Shown: positions 35,057-46,046 of the stretch, piece after piece
How the letters are laid out: the number at the start of each line of letters is the position of its first letter
Position numbering within the stretch: position 1 is the stretch's first letter
Notes under the pieces: generated by a model
The model's input: only the letters and a program-made list of their open reading frames with translations
The model's database searches: none
What the model was told of the DNA's origin: nothing
Made by a program: the position numbers and the translations under genes
Source: Panorpa germanica
Taxonomy: Eukaryota; Arthropoda; Insecta; Mecoptera; Panorpidae
Length of the DNA: 64,000 nt
Assembly: GCA_963678705.1 (NCBI GenBank)
Contig: OY783220.1
Coordinates: forward strand, 10,747,001 to 10,811,000
Direction of reading: 5' to 3'

Positions 35057-38000
35057 GAAACATGGATCATTAAAATATAAATTGTTAAAGTATTGCACAT
35101 ACCATCTAATGCCTCCATTAAAACGAAGTAAAGATAAAAGCTTTTATAAATGTCTTTTGTCTTTAGTTTTTAATCGTTGCAACATACATCTTAGCCTTGC
35201 TTTAAAGTGGTAAAAATAATGAGCAATGTAAAAGATAGTGGCTTATTATTTCTCCTAGTACCATCAATCCCCACACGAACGTGAACACGAACATGAACTC
35301 GTACGAGGCTATACATGTGCACCACCTGTACTAAAAAGAAGCCGTAATTAGTTCGTAAGCTTTTCAGCAATTTAACTAATGGATATTTTATCTCTTTGTC
35401 CTATAAAATTAATGCACTACTTAGTTGGTAATGTACCAGTTCTAGTACTAGTGTTTTATTTTGTTATGCAGCGACATGTATGGATTGGAACTAGGTTACC
35501 ACTAGATTGTTAACGTTCATTGGATGTCCTCTGCAAACAGCAATGTAACGTACGTTTAAGGTTTGTCAAATTATTTATGCAACAACATATAAAACTATAA
35601 TCGGAATAGGAAATGAAGAGAAGATTAACAGGTGTTGGAAAGAAATAGAGGGAAGGACAAGGAAGGAAAAGAAAATTGATAAGGAAACAAGGAAGTAGAT
35701 GTCGGAGGTACATAGAAAAATGATCGAGAAAGTGGTAAAGAGGGAGAAAGAGAAGTAGATGAGTAGAGAGACAGAAAGAGCGATACAAAGAGAAGAAGTA
35801 AGAGAAAAGTAATTAATGATTTACGCAAATATTTTCTAAATTAGGCCCGCTCCAAAGTAATGGGATCTATTTTGCCTTTTATTTATAGTTGGCTGATAAT
35901 TTTGTATAAATTTACAGACCCTAATATATAGACCTTTGAATAACACCGTCTGAAATTAACAGACACCTGATAAAATGTGTCTTAATGTAAGAATAATATA
36001 AAGCCTAGTGGAATGGATTAAAAAAATAAATATGGAACAAAAAACTATTGGATTGCTTTCACACTGAATCCGACTTCTAACGATCTTATACTTAATCGCA
36101 TTTTCTCCAACTATTCTGACAAGTTGGATTAAAAATAATGGTAATTTGACATTTATTTGAGAACCATAAGGATGATCTCACGTTGAAACCGTATATGCGC
36201 ATATCTTTATCGCATAATCATGGCAAAGAATCACGCGTAACGATTTACGATCCAGCATGAATTCAACTTAATGGTGTTCTGTCATTTCGTTCCACGAATA
36301 AAACATAATTACTACGATATTGAACATAACACTTAATAAGACATTTAAAATGTTAACGCCGCATCAGACTTCATAAAGTTTACTATTAGTAAGAAAAGTT
36401 CAACAAAAGTAGTGGCAATGAAGTTCTTTAAGTCTTACAAGAGCTTTAAAATAAAGCGCTAAAAGCTAAAGCTCGCTTGGCTACAACTAAACGTGTCAAT
36501 CGCTTCAGGCGGATTATAATGTAACTGTTGAATTCGTGTTGAACTTAAACGTAGATTGAATAGGGGTAGAGGGAGAGAAAAGGTAATGGGGTGAACACGT
36601 GAGAATTAATAGAATAATTAAAACCATAAAAGTCAATTATTTGAAGCATAAATTAAACAATAATAAAATTAAATATAACGGATAATATTCACGTTGTAAA
36701 ATAGAAGGGTATGATATGGATATATTTATACAAAATTTTATATAATTTGTGTATACGGATGCTCAATTAGTTACAAATTAAGTGTATTTATTTATCTTAG
36801 GCACGCATGCACCGGTAATTTAATCTGTACTATGTTTTAATGGCAGTTTTGTTATATTTAAAATGTAATTACAAAGGTTGTTCAAATATATACCGGGTGA
36901 TCACTAGTTTGAACTGCTCTATGCGGCCTCGCGTTGTCGTACAGTAGGAGGACATTGTGAATCAGTTGCCTGCATCATTTGTTGCGATAAGCAGTACTTC
37001 TAAGATATCTTACTAAAGAAAATTTGACGTTAAATAATTATTTTAAGTTTTTTAAGCAAAATATTTCGTATCACTTTGACACAAAATTGTATAACACATG
37101 TATACTGCAAGATCATCCTCTACATATGAGATATCTTCCCCTCCATCCCCCATCCTTCCATCTAGCTCTAGCACTATCCACTGAGCTTCATTCCCCAACT
37201 TTGTATTTCTTCGTGTTATCACATGACCTTGTTCCAACACATCGTCTGACGTAAGTGTTCGTTTCTCATACAATGTTGTTCCAGTAAACTAAATTATCAA
37301 CAATACAGGCTCCGGTCCCGTCCGCCACCGCCCCCACCCCCTAGTGGAGACCTAGACAATAACCTAAACAGTGTTAAAACGTGGCAAGTGGAAGCCTTAC
37401 AGTTAATAGGGTAATTAAGAACAACAGAGAACCAAACTGAAAAGCTAAAGATGCAAAACGCCAGCCGCTCCTTTATGGCACTACCCTTAGTTACTTTAGG
37501 GTTGTTGAATGCTCTATATACGTTTGAAATAGTTGCTTAGTACGATAGATGCATTTTACCAACATCCCCCTCTACGTGTGACACCGCATCGTACAAAGGA
37601 ACCACTAATGTGGAAGTGACGTACATAGAAATTTACAGAAGGTTGGGAAGGGTTGAAAGACGAGGAGGAGGTGAGTGGTTTATTATCTGAAACTATTAGA
37701 GTATGCATCTGATGCACCCTGATTGCGTTACTGAATTATTAATTAAATTAAAAATGGGTTCTGGTGTTTGAAGCATAGTTTATATCACCTCTACCACTCC
37801 CCCTTCATTTTGAACACCTGCAAATGCTCAGAATATAATAACTAGGATGTATTTTGTTATATAGTAAAGTATAAGTAGAAGAGGTAAGCCGGTTCTGGAT
37901 TAACATTAAAGTTTACGTGAAGTTTGGTAATGGTACTTTTATTTAGTAAAATTTCCGCATATTTTTCCAAATTACTTAACAACATTCCGCTCTAATTCTT

Positions 38001-38361
38001 TAATACCGTTATTCGTATTCATGTTTACGTAAATAAATGTATTTTTTATCTCTTAAATCATTGTTAAGCCACCATAAGCTTTCGTGCTGTTTAATATCTT
38101 AACAAATCCGTTCGACTTAGTATAAGTAAAGAGCTATTAACACTTCACAATCTGAAGCATATCAACGCTTATCCCAGAGGCAGTAGGTGTGAATATAACC
38201 CCCCACATGAGATCCCCTCCCTCTACCACCCCCTACCAAGGCATCGTGTACCGTTTCCAAATATATCGCATCGTGTATAATTAAAACGTGAATTACAACT
38301 CGATCGATTTAATAGTAAATTTAGCGAAACGAAACTAAAGTTTCACTGAATATTGGAGAGA
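35057..38361. other. No recognised gene
   Basis: AT-rich intron. 35590-35820 is purine-rich with a lysine/glutamate-rich reading and may be a very decayed retrotransposon end. The rest shows no feature. 37310-37345 is a C-rich patch. Confidence 0.35.
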
Positions 38362-38590
38362 GTGATTGTTGATTGAAATTGATGTTAATAAATGTGTATT
38401 GGCGTTTTTATTTTATGAAATATCTAAATGTTCACGGAGATATAGCAAATTAAAATTTGAATTGTAGTTTTCGCGCTGCAGATGTCCGCCATATTTATGA
38501 CGTAACATGTCGCACTGTTAAGAGATATGTCAGTTATTTGCTATATGTATAAGAGTTCTGAGTTAAGTATACTATCTCCTTTACGGTCTG
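38362..38590 (+). mobile_element. AATGGGCTTGTG-family element, partial copy 3
   Basis: Matches the family from GTTGATTGAAATTGATGTTA through TGTATTGGCGT to GTCAGTTATTTG. Both ends are missing. Confidence 0.65.
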
Positions 38591-38639
38591 TTGTATAATA
38601 GAGATAACAAATTTTCTATTTAATCTCCTCAATTTAAAT

Positions 38640-38723
38640 ACACATACTCGTATTTATAAATAATAAATTATGTGTTACAAATGTTTATAAAGGTATATAT
38701 ATTGTTTTTAGTGCTAATAACTC
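38640..38723 (+). repeat. Retroposon 3' end, copy 4, cut by a MITE
   Basis: ATAAATTATGTGTTACAAAT through AGTGCTAATAACT matches 61-130, then stops exactly where MITE copy D begins. The tail half is missing. Confidence 0.6.
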
Positions 38724-39052
38724 ACTGTTTTGATATTTAATTAACTGTTTAATTTACGTTTAGTTAATTGCTATTTTTAATAACAATTAGTAATAGAATT
38801 TATTTTCACTTCTATATTTTTTAAAAACTGACATAAAACTTCTTTTAAAAATAAATCCGACTGCATTTTGACAGATTGTCATATTTTGGAGGTTATAATA
38901 TAACATAGTTTTTCTTAATTTAATATTTTTAATTTAAAACATTGGACCTTGTAAAATTCTAAAAAAATTAAGAAAACTTAAAAAATAAATTAAATTAAAA
39001 ATGGTACTATGAATGACTACGCGTATTGCCATATGTTAAACAATTTAATGAT
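38724..39052 (-). mobile_element. TTCCCACTCACTG-family MITE, truncated copy D
   Basis: Begins mid-TIR at CTCACTGTTTTGATATTTAA and runs in reverse orientation to ATGGTACTATGAATGACTAC and CATATGTTAAACAATTTAA. The middle part is shortened and the far TIR is lost. Confidence 0.75.
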
Positions 39053-39791
39053 ACTTTAGAAGCTCGCACCGATTTTACAACTTTACGACTAATGCCGACC
39101 ATTACTTTTCGTTTAATTTAAGGAGGTCAAAGGTCCATTATATGTATTAGTCCATCTGTACTCATTTCCTTCACAACAACGTCATCCTAGCCGATTAAAA
39201 TGTCATCGGTTAACCAAACACGAATAATCTACCGACTTTACCGCGTCATGTTGGCAAAAGACTATTTACCTTATGGTCAATGAACACAAGTCAACTTCAA
39301 AAACAACTAGAAAATAGTTAGACTTGAATAAAGCCACACAAAACTAAATGCACTAAAACTAATACCGCTACCAACGTTACACAAATTAAAAGTTTCTATG
39401 GTTGCCAACATATAGAAATATTCACTAACATAATATGGATTATTAAAGTTTCAAGTAAATTCATAATTTGAATTTAACCGCCAACATTGGTTGGACGGAG
39501 GTGATTTATTTATCTTGCGTTTTCATGTTACGTTTGTTAATGCTAGTTTTGAAGTGTATTACGGATGGTATTAGTTTTATATTATGTGTGTATTAGATTT
39601 AACTTTTGAATAAGAGAGTTGGTAAATATGTAAATTTTAAATGCAGTGAAAAATAACGAACTCGTTGCTACTGTCAAGTTGTCACCACTGTAAAGTTTTG
39701 ATACATTTTGATTTTGATTAAAAATAGGTACCTTCATAACCATTTTCAGGGGGAAGGAAATAATACGACTCACAGTCCTTGCCTATATAAA
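39053..39791. other. No recognised feature
   Basis: AT-rich intron. TTAAGGAGGTC at 39118-39128 resembles the start of the 9252 element, but no second end was found. Confidence 0.35.
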
Positions 39792-40297
39792 GTATCATTC
39801 CCACTCACTGCTTTAATTTAATTTTGTATTTTGTATTTAATTTAAATTGTTTAGCATACGGCAAAGAAACATTTTTAATTTAATTTATTTTCTAAGTTTT
39901 CTTAGCTTTCTTAGAACCTTACATGGTCCAATGTTTTAAATTAAAAATATTAAATTAAGAAATACTATATTATATTATAACCTCCAAAATGTGACAATCT
40001 GTCAAAATGCAGTAGAATTTATATTTAAAAGAAGTTCAGTGTCAGTTTGTCAAAAATAAAGAAACAAAAACAATTTCTATTAGTAATTGTTATTAAAAAT
40101 AGCAATTTTAATTATTCCACATTCAATTTTGTCCAACTGTCGAACTGTCAAAATTTATATTACTAACGACGCATTCGCACCAACTATATTAAACAAGAAT
40201 GTGACAAGGAATGCCTGTTCTGAAAACCAGAAATCTAGATTACAATATCAAATAAAAACAGTAAATTAAATATCAAAACAGTGAGTGGGAATGAGGC
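39792..40297 (+). mobile_element. TTCCCACTCACTG-family MITE, copy E, next to DIP exon
   Basis: 506 bp with both ends: GTATCATTCCCACTCACTG and CAGTGAGTGGGAATGAGGC, then TTAA (40298-40301). The left flank is a decayed TTAA. It ends 162 bp before the exon at 40460. Confidence 0.85.
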
Positions 40298-40459
40298 TTA
40301 AGACAATTACAAAATATGTTACATTTCTTTATTCTAAAGAATTATTTTGGAATGTAAAATTATTTTACTTTTAATTGATCAAGCAAAAGTGGACTAAATT
40401 CAATTACAATACAAGTTATTTCAAATATTAATTTCCAATTATGTTTTGGTGTATTCCAG

Positions 40460-40667
40460 GTGGCGTGGATTCACATTGACCGTCAAATGATCCTGACCAT
40501 CCACCGACACGTGATATCCCGTTTGCCCCGATTTTCCGTTTCCCACGATAACGCCAACACCTGGCTGCTGCACGTGAGCCAAGCGCAGCAGGAAGACCGC
40601 GGCTATTACATGTGTCAGGTCAACACCAACCCCATGATCAGCCAAGTGGGGTACCTGCAGGTCGTTG
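40460..40667 (+). CDS. DIP-delta: DIP-delta-like protein, exon encoding second half of Ig domain 1
   Basis: Second visible exon of the same gene, 31.4 kb downstream of the first. Acceptor TGTATTCCAG joins in phase 0 to give Lys-Val-Ala-Trp, the Ig1 core. The 69 codons include WIHIDRQMILTIHRHVISR, which is the Dpr-binding face in this family, then WLLHVSQAQQEDRGYYMCQV with the D-x-G-x-Y-x-C signature and the second Ig1 cysteine, and end at YLQVV. One base of a split codon precedes donor GTATGT at 40668. A MITE ends at 40297 and a retrotransposon fragment begins near 40799, so this exon sits in about 500 bp of sequence between two insertions. Open reading continues past the donor to about 40720, but that part is intron: the next exon fits only if splicing occurs at 40667. 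Confidence 0.93.
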
Positions 40668-40739
40668 GTATGTATTATTACATACGATCAATCCAGTTTG
40701 ATTTGTTATTGTTATTTTAATTATTGTTTATTATGATAA

Positions 40740-41608
40740 TACTTGATAACTCTTCTTACTGAACCAAAAAGAATAAACTTATTTTAATAAATAGTTACAT
40801 GAAATTAAAGGATCTAAATATACAAAGAAATTCCAAATCTCTTATATACCCTATTCCTTTTGAATTATTAATTAAACCTATGGATATATATATTAACACA
40901 AAATTATTGTCAAAATCATTTAATAATGCAATAAATAATGAAATTTTTTTAAATCTAATGCATCAATTTAATACAAATTTTACAAAAATAATATATACAG
41001 ATGCATCCATTGATTTAGAAAGAAATAAAGCAGGATTTGCTATATATGAACAAATAAATTTAAGATATTATAAATTTAAATTAAATAACAAAGTTTGCTC
41101 TTATACTGGTGAAAAATTAGCATTATTAAAAACATTGGAAATTAATGAAAATATGAACAATAATAAAATTATAATAATAACGGATTCTTTAAGTGTTTTA
41201 AAAAATTTAAATTCTAATGATAACAAATCAAATAATGATATTTTGACATGCAAAATTAAGGAGATGTATTTCAATATAATAAATAAGAATAATACCATAA
41301 AATTTATGTGGATACTAGGACATTGTGGAATAAGAGAAAACGAAATTGCGGATAAATTGGCAAAGGAATCGTTACATTTGGAAATTGAGATGAAAGTGAA
41401 ATTACCTTCATATGAAATTTTTAATATATTCAAAAAATTAAACTTCAATTTGAGAAACACAGATTTCATTAACAAAAGTCAGTTAAAAGGAAGAGATTAT
41501 TATATGTTACATCCAAATTTAAGTAAGAAAAGATGGTTTAGAAATGAGTCCCGCAAAATTATATCAACTATAATCAGAAGCAAAAGTAATCATTGTAAAA
41601 CTCCAGCT
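40740..41608 (+). mobile_element. Non-LTR retrotransposon fragment with RNase H
   Basis: An open frame of 270 codons (40799-41611) is the longest in the window. It carries a type I RNase H domain, used by some non-LTR elements (I, R1 and related clades) to remove RNA from the cDNA hybrid. Catalytic positions are visible: D68 in IIYTDAS, E105 in YTGEKLALL, D129 in IITDSLSVL, and H175 through N181-E-x-A-D185 in LGHCGIRENEIADKLAKE. The frame is free of stops, but the element is truncated: reverse transcriptase is missing upstream and the CCHC end is missing downstream. Codon use is extremely AT-rich. The final part is identical or nearly so to 16036-16130. It lies in the DIP intron and is not expected to make a host protein. 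Confidence 0.8.
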
Positions 41609-41990
41609 TGATCCAAAGTTCCTTCTTCACCACATTGACATCTATCATCAGATTTAATATTTATTTTATACAGAAGTTTTATAATGATTTCTTATGATTC
41701 TGATTATAGTTGATATAATTTTACGGCTCTTATTTCTAAACCATCTTTTCTTACTTAAATTTAAATGTAACATATAATAATCTCTTCCTTTTAACTGACT
41801 TTTGTTAATGAAATCTGTGTTTCTCAAATTGAAGTTTAATTTTTAAATTATACCAATAATTCATATTTCACTTTCATATCAATTTCCAAATTTATGGATT
41901 TCTTTGCCAATTTATCCGCAATTTCGTTTCCTGTTATTCCACAATGTGCCGGTATCCATATAAATTTTATGGTATTATTTTTACTGAACT
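41609..41990 (-). mobile_element. Inverted second copy of the same retrotransposon 3' region
   Basis: Read on -, 41990 to 41681 repeats the text of 41290-41608 with scattered changes: CACATTGTGGAATAACAGG, ATTGCGGATAAATTGGCAAA, CAGTTAAAAGGAAGAGATTA. It then runs on through GATAGATGTCAATGTGGTGA (41650-41631), the CCHC region also seen at 16160-16180. A small deletion or frame change near 41855 disables the frame. Tail-to-tail with the forward fragment. Confidence 0.8.
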
Positions 41991-43003
41991 ACATTAATAT
42001 AAAAAGTACACCGTTACGTTATTGAAAAAATTTAATTTGAATGTTATTTTTTAGTTATTTACGTTTCGTTACGTAATTTTTCCGGTCCTTGCTTCTGTCT
42101 ACACAACGCTATTAATCAGATTGCATAGAATTTATTGCTTTTCAATTTTTATTACACCCCGCCTACTATGTTCATGTTTTGTAAACGACCCACAATGTGT
42201 GCTTTCGTATTTTAATTAACAATCTTTCGAACAGAATTCCAGAAATAAAAAAACAACCACCGAGCTACAAGCTTTTATTGAAACATGTACAAAATTCCCC
42301 GAAATGAAAAAAAAAATCGCTTTAAAAATAACTTCACTCAATTCATTTAAAAACATTGATTTATTTATTTGACTAACTAATTATTACATAAAAAATACAT
42401 TTTTTTAACAGTTGCAATTAACAACAGCATAAATCTTTCCATTTTATTATATCAAATCAATAAAAGCTTCAAACAACAAAAAAAAGCTCGAAAGCTCAAG
42501 TGTTAGAGAAGATTAACATAACATTCCAATTTTACCACTTTAATTTTTAAATAAACCTGCCCAATGAAAGCTTTCCACAGTTATAAATATTCATAGTCTC
42601 ACCTTTTCTTTACTTCGATATGCATATCCTGGAATAACCAGTGGTTCTAAAACTTTTCTAAAAACCTTACGTATTAAATAAGAATTATTTGTTTAACGAA
42701 AGCTTTTAATAGTATTTTAATTGTATGTTTGTTTCTTACGCTTTGTTATGTGCTATTTACTGATAGTAGAACGAAAACGTTCGTGTTCGTGTACGAATAC
42801 ATGAATGTTTGCTCTGTAAGTATGAAAATTTCCCTGTTACCTTACGTACGGATATTCGCTTTAACTATTTGTACACGAATACGCATGTGTGATTCCTAAA
42901 GAACGCATTTTTGCGTGAAATGATCAGTGTTCCACTTAGCGCCACTTTTCAAATAATTAAATAATAAAATATAAATAAGAAAAATGAATAAAAATATGAA
43001 TTA
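41991..43003. other. No recognised feature
   Basis: AT-rich intron with A runs near 42245-42310. No gene. Confidence 0.4.
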
Positions 43004-43524
43004 GCCTCATTCCCACTCACTGTTTTGATATTTAATTTACTGTTTTTATTTAATATTGTAATCTAGATTTCAGGTTTTCGTTTAAGCATTCCTTTTCACA
43101 TTTGTTATTTAATTTAAGTTTAGTTAATTTAGTTGGTACGTATGCATCGTTAGTAATATAAATTTTGATAGTTGGACAAAATTGTATGTGAAATAATTAT
43201 TATTGCTATTTTTAATAACAATTACTAATAGAAATTGTTTTCACTTCTATGTTTTTCAAAAACTGATATTAAACTTCTTTTAAAAGTAAATCCTACTGCA
43301 TTTTGACAGATTGTCACATTTTAGAGGTTATAATATAATACAGTTTTTCTTAATTTAATATTTTTAATTTAAAACATTGGACCTTGTAAGGTTCTAAAAA
43401 ACTAAGAAAACTTAAAAAATAAATTAAATTAAAAATGGTACTGTGAATGACTATGCGTATTGCCATATGCTAAACAATTTAAATTAAATATCAATAAAAT
43501 TAAAGTAGTGAGTGTGAATGATAC
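43004..43524 (-). mobile_element. TTCCCACTCACTG-family MITE, complete reverse copy F
   Basis: 521 bp. Starts GCCTCATTCCCACTCACTG and ends AGTGAGTGTGAATGATAC with TTAA (43525-43528). The other flank is TTA only. The most complete copy; use it to define the family. Confidence 0.88.
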
Positions 43525-43867
43525 TTAAAAGTAAGTAGCCTTAAAAATAATCATTTCAGTTTATTTAATAAAGAATTTTATGGAACAAAAGTGATATCAA
43601 AAGGTTAACAAATAAAGACTATTCGCAGTTATTGTTATCTTCGTTTTTTTTAGAAATCTTCAAATTATTAGTATACTCTTATGTACTCGTATATAGCACT
43701 GAACAAAGCGTTAAAAGAATAAGAAGATAAAATTCGAATATAAAAAGAAAAAGATCCCAATCATTTGATATGTTTATTTAACCCTCACAATAAACACAAT
43801 ATCGCGGTCGTTCGAAACAATCAACTTGACAATCTCTAATCTCAATTTCTTCTTCTTCTTATTTCAG

Positions 43868-44029
43868 TACCCCCAAATATCTTGGATTCAGAGAGCACTC
43901 AATCCGCGGTGGCCGTAAGGGAGAATCAGAATATTAGTTTGACTTGTCGTGCAGAGGGTTTCCCATCCCCTAAACTAATGTGGCGTCGAGAGGATGGTCA
44001 GGGCATCTCTGTAGACCGTCGTAAAAAAG
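43868..44029 (+). CDS. DIP-delta: DIP-delta-like protein, exon encoding first half of Ig domain 2
   Basis: Third visible exon. A pyrimidine-rich acceptor (TTCTTATTTCAG) supplies the two bases that complete a valine codon split with the previous exon. The text then reads PPNILDSESTQSAVAVRENQ, an NIS sequon, SLTCRAEGFPSPKLMWRRED and RRKK. TC is the first cysteine of Ig2 and MW-RREDG is the C strand. The VPPNILD-EST and VAVRENQNI blocks are what point to DIP-delta rather than other DIP paralogues. The exon has 2 + 159 + 1 bases, so it ends in phase 1 at donor GTGAGT. The exon with the second Ig2 cysteine (normally G-x-Y-x-C) was not found between 44030 and 64000, so the next intron probably exceeds 19.9 kb. 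No frameshift or stop in any of the three exons. Confidence 0.93.
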
Positions 44030-44031
44030 GT

Positions 44032-45655
44032 GAGTGAGAAAAAGAATCTATATATACATATATACACATTCCGGTATCGTACCTATGTCAAAATGTTCAA
44101 TATTATCAGAGATTCCAATGCCTCAAGTGTCTATAACTCACGGTAGGGGTCTAAAGAGTTCAAAGTGTCAAGAATCAATTCCTTGGCTAAGCTAACAGGT
44201 ATAAAGTATGTAGTACAGATCGAAGGTGGGTTTACAACTGGTGGAATACGCCTTAATGTGATTCAAATCACTGCAAAGTTATTTACTACTGATATGTTCA
44301 TTTATTTTGCGTACGAGTATTGTTGGAAGATAATTATTTCTCTACAAGAAACCTGCTGAAACCTTTTATATGTCCTGATTTGTATTTTGTACAAAAATCC
44401 AATAAAATCAATAAGAACTTCATTTTACTAAGTTCCCGTGGAATCAAAACGAACCCCAATCATTTCTGTTTTCATCATTGTATTTTCTAAACGCGCCACG
44501 CTATACCACCTTCAAAACTATCCTTATGAAGACTACACTTCCTGTCAAACGCACCCCAGTGTTTAAGAGATGTCAAAGGATTAAATCACTCCTCCGCCGC
44601 TTATAACACGTTGGCGCTGCAAGCGAAGTCCTAATGTTCCATTAAACTAGTTAGATTTAAACATTTTTCACCTCATTCAAGTTGTTCCTTGTTTTGACAG
44701 TAGAATATATTTAACATACAATAAAAGAAAAGAAGAAAGAAAAGAAAAAAACAGAGAATAATACTTATATAAATCTTTTAAAATGTATATTTTAACATAT
44801 AAAATAGAAACGACAAAAATCCCAAAAAAAATATTATATATATAAAAAAAAACAATGACATCTTCTATAGTCATAGTCATCACATCGCCTGCATCGCACA
44901 CCACCATTCTAACACCAATCCTAAATATGGAAAACATTTTCGAACATTATGTTTTATTCGTAAATCTAAGCACATATATATATTATAAAAGGTTGATTCA
45001 CATTAAATGTAACATAATAAGTCTGAAAAAGTAACTCATAAATGAATTATATTATGTAAATTGACTTATATAACCAATTTAAGTATCAGAGAATAATATG
45101 CTTTACCATTAGAGGCCTGTTACATTGTTCACATATTGGTTGTGGTTCTCTTTTTTTAATAAGTAGGTATAACTAAGTTTTGTATGAGCTCTCATGAATT
45201 CTCATACCTTTATGAATTCCGCTTATAATTCTTTTTGCTATTACTTCCTTACTTTTATTGTAACAGCACCTTTACTTATGATTATACTTCGGTTGAGTAT
45301 AAGCTTTAAGAGTAGAAAATCTTTCCACAATATTCCCTACACTTATGTAGAGATATATATGTACTAGGATAAAGGGAGAGAAGGGGTTGATATGGTTAGG
45401 TGGTAGGGGGTTAGTCCAATAACACTTTTACTCAAATATCTTCCTCAAATGTAAATACCGTAAAAGAAATAAGAACATGAAGTGATGTGGAGATGATGAA
45501 ACTTTTCAAGTAACGAACGAACGTTACAAAATTTAAATAAATAATACAGAGATGGCGTTGGTAGAAATTGTGTGGAGCTCGGAGTTGTTTGATTAACACG
45601 GAGGAATATGAACAAAGTGATAAATGTTATAGTTTTCACAATTAGTTGCTGCGTT
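44032..45655. other. No recognised feature
   Basis: Intron start after the Ig2 exon, AT-rich. A 64-codon open frame at 44165-44359 and an 86-codon frame on - at 44677-44937 show no motif. Confidence 0.4.
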
Positions 45656-45969
45656 ACCCCAGGTAGGAAGTTGCCTTACTTGACTACAAAGTTTCACACT
45701 TGTTAGTTTCCTCCAAGCAAATTAATCATGTTTCAACATCAGAGTGATAGAACTAGTAGTGATACATCGTTATAGTCATGCCTGGGAGAATTAGTGATAA
45801 TCAGAACGCCTCCCAGGTAGAAAATGGCATTGCTCTGATGAAGTTTTACATTTCCTAGGTTGCCACAAGGTTAATTCTCTATTTCTCTTATGAAAATGCA
45901 GTTTTAAACTTACTAGTTTACTTCAAGCTAGTTAAGGAAATATTTTAGATTAGTATTTTTACCTGGGAT
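45656..45969. mobile_element. Two adjacent CCCAGGTA-ended MITE-like units
   Basis: CCCCAGGTAGGAAGTTGC (45658) to ATGCCTGGGAG (about 45786), then CCTCCCAGGTAGAAAATGG (45811) to TTTTTACCTGGGA (45967). Within each unit the order of words is alike (GTTAGTTTCCTCCAAGCAAA against CTAGTTTACTTCAAGCTAGT), so these are two diverged copies side by side. Confidence 0.5.
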
Positions 45970-46046
45970 GTATAACACCTTCCTAAGATCATCAAGAACC
46001 TTAACTTTTAACGTCACATTATATTAACCTGAAACGTATTGGGCGG

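Larger units (their letters stand above)
9031..40459 (+). other. Large DIP-delta-like intron splitting Ig domain 1 (31.4 kb)
   Basis: Donor GTAAGA at 9031 and acceptor CAG ending at 40459 bound this phase-0 intron. It is filled by the mobile elements, minisatellites and GC-rich patches listed separately. I saw no internal exon matching the Ig family and no ORF longer than about 100 codons. Long introns at this position are common in insect DIP and Dpr genes. Confidence 0.85.
40668..43867 (+). other. DIP-delta-like intron between Ig1 and Ig2 exons (3.2 kb)
   Basis: Phase-1 intron, donor GTATGT and acceptor TTTCAG. It holds the RNase H retrotransposon fragment with its inverted partner (about 40740-41990) and one full TTAA-flanked MITE (43004-43524). 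The stretch between these is AT-rich with no recognised feature. Confidence 0.85.

Noticed and set aside
40668..40720. Exon extension past the donor at 40667
   Set aside because: Open frame continues, but the next exon's phase and the VVVPPNI junction fit only splicing at 40667.
40799..41611. RNase H open frame as a host RNase H1 gene
   Set aside because: Text matches two other truncated copies in the window, one with a retrotransposon tail and target duplication, so it is mobile-element derived.
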